Source: an uncultured Clostridia bacterium
GTDB taxonomy: Bacteria; Bacillota; Clostridia; Christensenellales; UBA1242
DNA: 64,000 nt
Assembly (NCBI GenBank): GCA_944377365.1
Contig: CALWEQ010000001.1
Span: 1-64,000 of the forward strand
Direction: 5' to 3'
Part shown: piece after piece, positions 33,228 to 41,043 of the stretch
How the letters are laid out: each line of letters begins with the position of its first letter
How positions within the stretch are numbered: the first letter of the stretch is position 1
The notes under the pieces: generated by a model
What the model was told of the DNA's origin: nothing
Databases searched by the model: none
The model's input: the letters and a program-made list of their open reading frames with translations, nothing else
Position numbers and translations under genes: made by a program

Positions 33228-35126
33228 TCACGTAATAAGCAAAATAGTGTCACCCTTTGCAACGGTCGTGCCGGGCGGAGGTAACTGTTTTAGCACGCGA
33301 TCACCATCGCCATCGGTTTCAAAATAAATACCAACCTTTTTTAACACTACTTCGGCAGCAGAGACGGTCATGCTGGTTACATCTGGCATTTCCACTGTTT
33401 CAACAACAACCGTTTGATTGTCTTTTGGAATGTTTTTATATTTCAATATGCCGGCTAATATCTCTTTCCCATAAGGCGAAGCGACAACGCTTCCATAGTA
33501 TGCTCCTGCTCCCGGCTCGTCGACCATTATCATGACAACATAATCGGGATCGCTAGCAGGATAAGTTCCTATAAAACTCGAAATATACTTGCCTTGCGCT
33601 ATATGTCCACTTTCATCATATTTTTGTGCAGTTCCGGTTTTTCCTCCCACATCATAACCTTCCAAGAACGAATAAGGTGTTTGCTTGTTTGTAACAGACG
33701 AGAGCATTTTGCAGATTGTTTGAGAGGTTTCTTTACTTACAATTTGTCCCTTAACAGTATGATTTGCTTCGATCAAAACGTTTCCAAAGCAGTCAATAAT
33801 GTTTTCTATAATTGACGGTTGCATCAAATTTCCACCATTTAAAATTCCACAGACGATAGTCAATAATTGGATAGGCGTAACTGCAACTGCATGACCAAAC
33901 CCCATTCTAGCAAGGTCGACATTTTTGACAAGTGATTTGTCCATCAAAATCCCACTCGCTTCACCTGCTAAATCTATCCCAGTCTTTTGCCCCAATCCAA
34001 ATTTTTGCATATACTCGTAAAATCTGTCGACGCCAAGACGCAATGCAAGTTCCATAAACACACAGTTGCAAGAATTCATAAGCCCTTCTTCTAGGGTTTG
34101 CGAGCCATGTCCTTTACTGCGCCAACACTTGATTTTTACTCCATCGACTACTCGCGATCCGCTACAATAAAATGTGTCGGATTCATCAACCACGCCAGCT
34201 TCAAGCGCCGCAGCAAGTGTTAAAATCTTGAAAGTTGAACCAGGCTCATAAACATCGGTGATCGCTTTTATTCTCGACTGCTCAAACAGGATTTCGATGT
34301 TGTCACGAGGCAATTCGTTTAAATCGAAACTAGGCTTTGACGACATCGCCAAAATCTCGCTGGTTTTTGCATTCATAACTAACCCCGTAACGCCTTTTGC
34401 TTTTTGTTCGAGCATGGCTTTTTCGAGTGCCTGTTCTAAAATGAGTTGTATTTTTGAATCAACGGTTATTGTGATGTCTGCGCCTTTTGTAGCAGGAACA
34501 TAATATCTCAACGTTCCACCAATTTCTTTGCCTTGCAAATCGCTTTGCGTAAATGAATAGCCGTCCTCACCTTTTAAATAACTTTCAAACTGCGATTCAA
34601 TGCCACTTTGCCCAACGTTGTCAACGCTGACAAACCCCAGCACTTGCGAAAGCAAGTTGCCATATGTGTAATACCTGCCGACGCTCTCTGCCAAATAAAC
34701 TCCATCAAGATTTTTTTGATATATGTTTTCTGCTATCTCTGGTGAAACTTGCAGTTTTATTAACACTTCGGACACATTTTTCTTTATTGTTTTTTCATAG
34801 ACGTTAAGATAGTTTAGCCCTAACAGGTTGGAAAGATACTGAGCCACCTCTTTGGGATCTCTGACTTCACGCGCTCGCACATAGACGTTGTAGGTTGTGT
34901 AACTTACTGCAAGTCGAGAGCCTGTCGCATCATATATATCACCGCGTGGCGCGACAATTGCGAGATCTCTTGTCCACTGGTCAGTTGCGCGCAACTGTAA
35001 ATCTTTGCCATTTATGATTTGAATGACAAACAGCCTAACAATAAGTGCACAAAAAAGAAAGGATACCAGCGTGATTAAAGCAAGTATCCTTTTTCGAAAC
35101 GAGTGTAGGGTGAAAAGGCTCTGCAA
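33228..35126 (-). CDS. Class B penicillin-binding protein (FtsI/SpoVD type) with PASTA domain
   Basis: The 632-residue protein has one N-terminal membrane helix ('ILALITLVSFLFCALIVRLF'), a pedestal domain and a transpeptidase domain with the three active-site motifs: SxxK in 'EPGSTFKIL', SxN in 'MNSCNCVF' and KTG in 'GGKTGTAQ'. A single PASTA domain ends the chain ('VEMPDVTSMTVSAAEVVLKK'). It crosslinks septal or spore-cortex peptidoglycan; the PASTA domain is as in SpoVD and PBP2x. The start is probably TTG at 35126 with GGAGG 8 nt upstream. It follows the FtsL-like gene by 3 nt, the usual ftsL-ftsI pairing. Confidence 0.92.
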   Translation of the reverse strand: MQSLFTLHSFRKRILALITLVSFLFCALIVRLFVIQIINGKDLQLRATDQWTRDLAIVAPRGDIYDATGSRLAVSYTTYNVYVRAREVRDPKEVAQYLSNLLGLNYLNVYEKTIKKNVSEVLIKLQVSPEIAENIYQKNLDGVYLAESVGRYYTYGNLLSQVLGFVSVDNVGQSGIESQFESYLKGEDGYSFTQSDLQGKEIGGTLRYYVPATKGADITITVDSKIQLILEQALEKAMLEQKAKGVTGLVMNAKTSEILAMSSKPSFDLNELPRDNIEILFEQSRIKAITDVYEPGSTFKILTLAAALEAGVVDESDTFYCSGSRVVDGVKIKCWRSKGHGSQTLEEGLMNSCNCVFMELALRLGVDRFYEYMQKFGLGQKTGIDLAGEASGILMDKSLVKNVDLARMGFGHAVAVTPIQLLTIVCGILNGGNLMQPSIIENIIDCFGNVLIEANHTVKGQIVSKETSQTICKMLSSVTNKQTPYSFLEGYDVGGKTGTAQKYDESGHIAQGKYISSFIGTYPASDPDYVVMIMVDEPGAGAYYGSVVASPYGKEILAGILKYKNIPKDNQTVVVETVEMPDVTSMTVSAAEVVLKKVGIYFETDGDGDRVLKQLPPPGTTVAKGDTILLIT

Positions 35127-35129
35127 AAA

Positions 35130-35657
35130 TCAACCTCCAATTACCCCCGATAAAAAATTGCATAGTCTGTCAAACCAGTTTGATTGCTCCTCAAAATCGC
35201 TTGGACGCATCACCTCATCAGGAAAGGTCTCCACAAGCTCGGCCATCTTGTTTCCCGAATCTACAGAGGCGATTTTTTGCATGAGCGTTGCAACATTGAC
35301 CGAATATTCACTCTGCGCCACATTGTAAGCCGAGATCGTGTCGGAAAGCTCAACTGCTGTGAAAATGCCGAGTGCAATGGTAACTCCTATTCCAAGCGCG
35401 AGCGCTCCTCGTTTAAGATAAGAAAGTCTTTTCTTTTTTGGCTCTTCTTTTTCAACAAGTTTTTCAAGCTTCAACACTCTCTTCTTTTTTTGAGGAGTGA
35501 TTTCTGGCATAAGGTCATAATTGGGGGTTTCAACAACGATATTCTGTTGCTTCGAAAAAGTTTTTTCAGTTTCAACTTGCTTGTCTGTTTTGACTTCAAT
35601 TTGAGTTTTAGTTTCGACCTCTTTTTCAAGCAAGAGAGTTTTTTGCTCTCGCTTCAT
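35130..35657 (-). CDS. FtsL-like single-pass division protein (positional call)
   Basis: The 175-residue protein has a long charged cytoplasmic N-terminus (Lys/Glu-rich, about 85 residues), one membrane helix ('GALALGIGVTIALGIFTAVE') and an extracytoplasmic part of about 65 residues with heptad-like hydrophobics, ending in an acidic stretch. The topology and its place 3 nt before the class B PBP gene match FtsL, which is too variable to identify by sequence alone. The ATG at 35657 has GGTGAG upstream. FtsL would link the divisome to the transpeptidase. The long basic tail is larger than usual for FtsL. Confidence 0.6.
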   Translation of the reverse strand: MKREQKTLLLEKEVETKTQIEVKTDKQVETEKTFSKQQNIVVETPNYDLMPEITPQKKKRVLKLEKLVEKEEPKKKRLSYLKRGALALGIGVTIALGIFTAVELSDTISAYNVAQSEYSVNVATLMQKIASVDSGNKMAELVETFPDEVMRPSDFEEQSNWFDRLCNFLSGVIGG

Positions 35658-35684
35658 TATACTCACCCCCGTTAAAAACTATTC

Positions 35685-37802
35685 TTATTGCCAAACAGGA
35701 TCATTAGGATATTCTGGTGGTTCTATCAAGTTTAAGATTGAACAATAGAACGCATAATTCTTATCCCTATTTCCTGGCTCTTTCTCAATGTCAAACGCAA
35801 CTTCAAAATATGAAAAGTTAAATCTCTCGCTGTCTAGCACTGCAAATGATCCTGCATTGTTAAAGCCACTCTCCAAAACTTCATAATATTTTCTTGCATC
35901 CGTTTCACCCGTAATGGTAACCACGTTGTTTGTCTTGTCTTCCGTTTTGTCAGGTTGAAGAACATCTGGCACGGCAAACTTGCCTATCTTGACCGTTTCA
36001 CCGAAATATTCGTTCGCGTCAAGTTCAAATTCAAAATACGATCCTTCCTCTCCTGCTTCGTGAGGTCCGTCCTTTAAGGTGATGTTTTGCCTTATCTCTT
36101 TTATCTCTCTGTTAAGCACATTGCCTGTCGCGTCGGTCTGCACTTTGACATACCTTAAAATTACCGTCATCGTAAGTGTTTCGTCAGTTACTATGCTGTC
36201 TCCATCATTGCCAGCATCATATTTCATATCAAGCCAAATGTCACCAATCTCAACTTGCTCTTCCGATGGCAACAAAACAAAGCTTTGATATTCAAATGGT
36301 CCTCCAACGTTTACGAATGGATCGTCTGATGTCGCTGACGAGAAGAATGTTGTGTAAGGGAATAACGCCACCTCCGATGCAGTAAACGCATCACCAACAT
36401 ATGTCGGTTCGTCATCTTGTTGCTCTTCACCAGAAGTCGTTCCCCCCTCTTCGTCGATGTCATAACTCGTCATTCCTGTCGTCGTCAATGTGCCAGCATA
36501 GTTTACTATCGCCTCGACCATGACCTCATAGTTTAAAGTGTTTTTTGCAAGCTCAGTCGAATATGCCGTTTCTCCAATGATCTCTTCCAAAATGAAGTCC
36601 ACAATAAACTGCTTGTCTGTTGACGTGAGTCCAACATAAGTGCCGAGTTTGTAAAAATCTTCCTTTGCACTTTCAAGGGCAACTTGAACACTGCTCTTTA
36701 CTTCTGGTGCGGTTTGAGGCAAAAATCCGTCAACGGAAACCATTGGTAGCCCTGTTTCACCATAACTCACCGTTATCTCTGCTGGTGTCAAGCCAATGGC
36801 AATTCGATAGATAGCATATTCCAGCGCTGTAACATACTCCTCATTGACAAAATCGGTGAGGTATGTACGTGAAACAAAAGGATAGCCAAACTCCTGAAAA
36901 ATGCTTGTATAATATTTTTCAAAAGTCTCAAAATCATATTTAAAATTTTCATCTTCCTTGTTAAAAGTCGCTTCTACCTTTCCATCTGAGGCCTCACTTC
37001 CATACGCATAGATCCACGCTTCATAACTTGCCTGGTCATATGGCAGGCTCCAATTCCAAGCATAACTGTCATCTGCTGTTACTTTTGTGCCTATGTTTTC
37101 GACTGATTGCATTTGTAAAACATTTGTTTCTATGTTATAGGTGAAAAAATAGCTAACATTTTCGATAGTAACTATATCACTGCCAGCGCTGTTTTTAAAT
37201 ATTGACCCGTCCAGTGTAGATTGCAAAGTAATAATTCCATCTGAAAAACTATAACGATATTCAATTTCATTGATAGTTATAAAGTTGTCTTCCCCAACAA
37301 CAGTTATTTTTACAGGTTCAACATTTGTGATTTGATAACGAATAGCGTCATAAAAGCCTACGAAGTCGTCCTTATTCGAGTCATATCTACCTTTTAAATC
37401 TTCTAGTTCTTCATTCCCTTCGTTTTCAGATAACAATAGTTCGAAAATATTAGAATACTTTTCCTCTTCTCCAATGTTTGGATGATAATTCATACTACCA
37501 TAAATCTGAAACATTGTAGTTACCACATCTTCTGCAAAAGAATTGTAGTAATTACTTTCAACAACGTTATTGTCAAAATCATAATTTAACGGTTTTCGAA
37601 GCACAAGCACGCCGTCTAGCTTTACGCCGTCGGACTCTTCTTGCAAAGCGTCGTTGAATTCGTCTTCGGTTATCTCTCCATTTTCGAGTTGATCTTCAAG
37701 TTCGTCAAGTCTGTCCGGGTCAACACCCATGCAACCGGAAAACATGATTGCAAAAACAAACACAAAAATCAAACTTAAAATTGAAATCCATTTCTTTTTC
37801 AT
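35685..37802 (-). CDS. Large predicted lipoprotein, unknown function
   Basis: The 705-residue protein has a lipoprotein signal ending in the lipobox 'MFSGC' (Cys24), followed by an acidic helix ('PDRLDELEDQLENGEITEDE') and a long extracytoplasmic region. It includes segments reminiscent of SurA-type helical domains ('KQFIVDFILEEIIGETAY') and a beta-rich C-terminal part. No catalytic motif is recognised. It lies between an upstream terminator and the FtsL-like gene and is probably transcribed with the division genes. No Shine-Dalgarno sequence is suitably spaced; a TATACT box ends 6 nt before the ATG, so it is predicted to be leaderless. An accessory role in wall synthesis is inference from position. 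Confidence 0.72.
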   Translation of the reverse strand: MKKKWISILSLIFVFVFAIMFSGCMGVDPDRLDELEDQLENGEITEDEFNDALQEESDGVKLDGVLVLRKPLNYDFDNNVVESNYYNSFAEDVVTTMFQIYGSMNYHPNIGEEEKYSNIFELLLSENEGNEELEDLKGRYDSNKDDFVGFYDAIRYQITNVEPVKITVVGEDNFITINEIEYRYSFSDGIITLQSTLDGSIFKNSAGSDIVTIENVSYFFTYNIETNVLQMQSVENIGTKVTADDSYAWNWSLPYDQASYEAWIYAYGSEASDGKVEATFNKEDENFKYDFETFEKYYTSIFQEFGYPFVSRTYLTDFVNEEYVTALEYAIYRIAIGLTPAEITVSYGETGLPMVSVDGFLPQTAPEVKSSVQVALESAKEDFYKLGTYVGLTSTDKQFIVDFILEEIIGETAYSTELAKNTLNYEVMVEAIVNYAGTLTTTGMTSYDIDEEGGTTSGEEQQDDEPTYVGDAFTASEVALFPYTTFFSSATSDDPFVNVGGPFEYQSFVLLPSEEQVEIGDIWLDMKYDAGNDGDSIVTDETLTMTVILRYVKVQTDATGNVLNREIKEIRQNITLKDGPHEAGEEGSYFEFELDANEYFGETVKIGKFAVPDVLQPDKTEDKTNNVVTITGETDARKYYEVLESGFNNAGSFAVLDSERFNFSYFEVAFDIEKEPGNRDKNYAFYCSILNLIEPPEYPNDPVWQ

Positions 37803-37808
37803 ATGATT

Positions 37809-37837
37809 AGTATAACTTATCCTCTCAAAAAAATCAA
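37809..37837 (-). promoter_or_regulatory. Promoter giving a leaderless lipoprotein mRNA
   Basis: On the minus strand, TTGATT (37832-37837), a 17-nt spacer and TATACT (37809-37814), then 6 nt and the ATG at 37802. Confidence 0.65.
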
Positions 37838-37864
37838 ACTTTTTCTTGTTTTAATTTAATAGTC

Positions 37865-37892
37865 AAAAAGCAGGCTTTTGCCTGCTTTTTTT
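37865..37892. terminator. Terminator of the repeat-bearing lipoprotein gene
   Basis: AAAAAGCAGGC (37865-37875), loop TTTT and GCCTGCTTTTT (37880-37890). It is symmetrical, so it could work on both strands, and it directly follows the minus-strand stop at 37891. Confidence 0.9.
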
Positions 37893-39864
37893 AAAATTCT
37901 CTGCTTGCCTCGTTCGGCAACAGTTCTGGTGATATTATCGGATCTTGGATTATTGTAGTTTCTTCTTTACTTAATTCGTAATCCTTTCCCTTTTCTCCAA
38001 GCCCTAATGAGTAAGAAAAATTATCAGTGGAATTTGTATACCAAGGAACCCTAACAGTAAATTTCTTTACTATAATATCATTATCACTTTCTTGATAAAC
38101 AACTAACGCATCAAACCATTGAACATATCCTGTCCCAAATGAATTGTCAAGGGTTTTTGGATTAATGGCCCCCACATAACAAGCAATAGGTGTTGCGCCC
38201 TCTGGCGTGTATTCCTTTGCATAATCGTCAAGGTTTATGTCCGCTGTGGTGTTGTTTATAAGTGTTGAGATATTAAAAGAAGATTTTCTAGTAAAATCTC
38301 TTATCATGTCAATATCGTCAGCCTTTGTTTTATATTCTTGCAACATTGCTTTGACTTGGTCAATATCACTGTTATCTACTTGATCGCCTGTCGAACAAAC
38401 ATTTTTTAAATAATCTTTAAAATTTGAGTCTCCTATTCGCTGGGACAACTCTGAATATTCTAATATTATGCTTAAAAAGGATGCTTTATAAATTGCTTCT
38501 GCTAATCTATGATTTGTAGTGTCAGGGCCCACACAGTCTGCATAAAGTTTAAATCCGTTCTCTGAAAGTTGCATAAATTGAATTTTGTATTCTGAAGCAA
38601 CATCAAACACTTTATCAGTCACATCATTAAAAAATGTTTCAAAAGGCACGAGGTCGTAACCCTCACCAAACACCTCGTTGTAGAGCGAGTCGAATGAAAC
38701 CTCTTGGGCTGTTTCTGGCTGAGAGAGTTCTGGCAAATTTTCAACAGTTGTGCCTAATGCAAAACTGCCCACTTCGGCGACATCGACGTTTCCACTCAAA
38801 TCGGTTTTGCCCTCTTCAACTGTGACTGCATATGCTTTCACGCTTCCATCACTTTCGACTGTGAAGACGTTTGCCATTTGACAATTTGCAGTTGTGATGT
38901 TTCCACCAGCCGTATAAGGCATTGGCTGAGTAAACTCGCCAACGCAAATCTTTTCAGCACCACCAAACAGAGTGCTCAACTCGTTTGTGACGTCTGCCAT
39001 TGCAGAAAAGTTTGTAATTTGTTTAAGTTCAATCAAATCTGCCAAATCCGTAAGTTCGCTAGTCAAACTGTCAACGCTCTGCAAGTATTGTGCAGTGGCA
39101 CTGTCGAGCTTGTTGATTAAATCTCCCTTTTCGCTTTCTTTGATTGTGGCATTTTCATCAATGCCAGCAATGTCAAGGATCTTTTGTACAAGGCTGCTTC
39201 CATTTAACAGAGAGTTCCACTTGCTTTCATATTCTTTGAACGTGTTTGAACTCATAGAAAAACTTGTCAAAATTTTTGTTTGGTCATTTTCAAACGCAAA
39301 AACCGATCGTGTCGTCTCTTCGCCTATCTCATACCAGAATGGCTCATTGACCATTTGCAGATTTTCTAAGCCCGGGAATTTTTTTCTTAAAATCTCTTCT
39401 TGACAGGTGCTTAATGCCTCTTTAACATATTCCTGCAAACTCTCTTCCGAAAGCGACTGCCCAACAATCTCACCAACCACGATTTCAGCATCCGGATCTT
39501 CTGTTCCTGGTTCTTCTATTCCAGGTTCTTCTGTTCCTGGGTTGTCAACACCTGGTTCGTTTGTTCCTGGTTCTTCTACCCCAGGGTTGTCAACACTTGG
39601 GTCGTCTATTCCCGGATTTTCAATGCCTGGGTTGTCAGTCCCTGGGTTTTCAATTCCCGGGATGTCGGTCCCTGGGTTTTCAATCCCTGGTTTTGTTGGA
39701 TCGTCAGCAGTTAGATTTGAGTCTGGTGTGCATGCTCCAATAGAAAAAGCTAATGCTGTTGTGACCGTAACTGCCGAAAAGATCATGCCCACTTTTTTAA
39801 GTGTTGACATAGTTGTTTGTTTAGAACTTTTAAACAACTCGGCAATTCTTTCTTTTACAGACAT
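37891..39864 (-). CDS. Predicted lipoprotein with Pro-Gly-rich stalk repeats
   Basis: The 657-residue protein has an 18-residue cytoplasmic head, a hydrophobic signal ending in 'FSIGAC' (lipobox), then about 75 residues of degenerate repeats of the type PG-x-(E/D)-(N/D/E)-PG ('PGIENPGTDNPGIENPG', DNA about 39488-39710). A helical extracytoplasmic domain without recognised motifs follows. The repeats look like a flexible stalk that spans the wall. GGAGGG precedes the ATG. It follows rsmH after 243 bp containing a large four-way-junction repeat, and it ends at a strong terminator. Its function is unknown. Confidence 0.75.
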   Translation of the reverse strand: MSVKERIAELFKSSKQTTMSTLKKVGMIFSAVTVTTALAFSIGACTPDSNLTADDPTKPGIENPGTDIPGIENPGTDNPGIENPGIDDPSVDNPGVEEPGTNEPGVDNPGTEEPGIEEPGTEDPDAEIVVGEIVGQSLSEESLQEYVKEALSTCQEEILRKKFPGLENLQMVNEPFWYEIGEETTRSVFAFENDQTKILTSFSMSSNTFKEYESKWNSLLNGSSLVQKILDIAGIDENATIKESEKGDLINKLDSATAQYLQSVDSLTSELTDLADLIELKQITNFSAMADVTNELSTLFGGAEKICVGEFTQPMPYTAGGNITTANCQMANVFTVESDGSVKAYAVTVEEGKTDLSGNVDVAEVGSFALGTTVENLPELSQPETAQEVSFDSLYNEVFGEGYDLVPFETFFNDVTDKVFDVASEYKIQFMQLSENGFKLYADCVGPDTTNHRLAEAIYKASFLSIILEYSELSQRIGDSNFKDYLKNVCSTGDQVDNSDIDQVKAMLQEYKTKADDIDMIRDFTRKSSFNISTLINNTTADINLDDYAKEYTPEGATPIACYVGAINPKTLDNSFGTGYVQWFDALVVYQESDNDIIVKKFTVRVPWYTNSTDNFSYSLGLGEKGKDYELSKEETTIIQDPIISPELLPNEASREF

Positions 39865-39950
39865 ATTTCCCTCCGCCTATTAATTTTTATTTTTTCTACT
39901 TGCGTTTTGCCTAAATTTTTTGTTGCGACCAAAATCGATCGCAGTCAATG

Positions 39951-40031
39951 GACCGAAGCCTCTCGCGTTTGCGAGGGCAAAAACCCGCAAGGGTTTTTGC
40001 AACTTTCACGGAAGTGAAAGTGGCTTCGGTC
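39951..40031. repeat. Inverted-repeat element able to form a perfect four-way junction
   Basis: Outer arms GACCGAAGCC (39951-39960) and GGCTTCGGTC (40022-40031) pair perfectly over 10 bp. Inside are three consecutive hairpins, each with a 4-nt loop: CTCGC/GCGAG (39962-39975), GCAAAAACCC/GGGTTTTTGC (39977-40000, loop GCAA) and CTTTCAC/GTGAAAG (40003-40020, loop GGAA). The element is in the 5' region of the stalk lipoprotein gene (minus strand). It has no T tract and is not a simple terminator. Its GC content stands out from the flanks. Confidence 0.8.
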
Positions 40032-40107
40032 ATTTTCATTTTATCACACTTGTCTGCCTTTTTCAACATTTTTTCAAAAAATTACAACCATTCGAACGCT
40101 TTCGACA

Positions 40108-41043
40108 TCAAAATTTTTCAAAAACACGAAGTTTTGCTGACCTTGACCTTTCATTTTTTTCAATTTCCTGCGCTGTTGGGACTATCGGCTTTTTGTTTAC
40201 AAGCTTTCCCTCCGCCTTATGCCCGCAAATGCAAATCGGTGTTTTTGGAGGACAAATGCAATCGGTAGATTTTTCTTTAAACACATTTTTCACAATCCTA
40301 TCTTCCAAACTGTGAAAGGTTATGATTGAAACTCTGCCTTTTGAATTTAACAGTTCAACAAAATCTTCAACTGCGTTTTTCAAAATTTCAAGTTCGCCAT
40401 TTACTTCAATCCTAATCGCCTGAAAAGTCTTTTTTGTGACGCCACCTTTTCCAAATATGACTTTTTTAGGAAAAGCAGACTCAACAATCTCTTTTAGTTG
40501 CAAAGTCGTTTCGATAGGCTTGATTTTTCTTGCTTTTACAATCGCTTTAACAATGTTGCTTGCATTAGCCTCCTCTCCATATTGCCACAAAACATTTTTC
40601 AGTTTTTCTTCGCTATAACCGTTTACGACGTCAAATGCGCTGACAGTTTGCTCCCTATTCATACGCATATCAAGTGGGCCATCATGCAAAAACGAAAACC
40701 CCCTTTCTGCCGTGTCGATTTGATAACTGCTTACTCCAAGGTCAGCCAAAATTCCGTCCACTTTTGTTATGCCCATCTTCGCAAGTTCGGTTTTCAAATC
40801 TTTAAAATTCGAGTGGACAAATGCAACATTTTTAAACCCTTTCAATCTTTCTTTGCTCGCTTTAATTGCTTCTTCGTCTTGATCAAAGCAAACAAGTCTG
40901 CCATCATTTGACAGACTTTCTGCGATTTTTTTGCTATGTCCTCCGCCACCACAAGTCGCATCGACATAAATTCCATTAGGCTTTATTGCCAGCCCTTCTA
41001 CTGCTTCATTTAAAAGCACCGGTATATGTAAAAACTCAGCCAT
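40108..41043 (-). CDS. rsmH: 16S rRNA (cytosine1402-N4)-methyltransferase
   Basis: This 311-residue SAM-dependent enzyme methylates C1402 of 16S rRNA. It has 'HIPVLLNEAVEGL' at the start, the SAM-binding 'YVDATCGGGGHSKKI', 'GILADLGVSSYQ', 'HDGPLDMRM' and the late 'ISIITFHSLEDRIVK'-type segment. The ATG at 41043 has GGAG upstream and lies 8 bp inside the end of the CvpA-like gene, so the two are coupled. rsmH usually opens a division cluster with ftsL and ftsI; here two lipoprotein genes intervene. mraZ is absent. Confidence 0.96.
   Translation of the reverse strand: MAEFLHIPVLLNEAVEGLAIKPNGIYVDATCGGGGHSKKIAESLSNDGRLVCFDQDEEAIKASKERLKGFKNVAFVHSNFKDLKTELAKMGITKVDGILADLGVSSYQIDTAERGFSFLHDGPLDMRMNREQTVSAFDVVNGYSEEKLKNVLWQYGEEANASNIVKAIVKARKIKPIETTLQLKEIVESAFPKKVIFGKGGVTKKTFQAIRIEVNGELEILKNAVEDFVELLNSKGRVSIITFHSLEDRIVKNVFKEKSTDCICPPKTPICICGHKAEGKLVNKKPIVPTAQEIEKNERSRSAKLRVFEKF

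Noticed and set aside
39488-39710. Regular short repeats considered as a CRISPR array
   Set aside because: The repeats are in frame, encode Pro-Gly motifs within a lipoprotein gene and have no spacers of even length.
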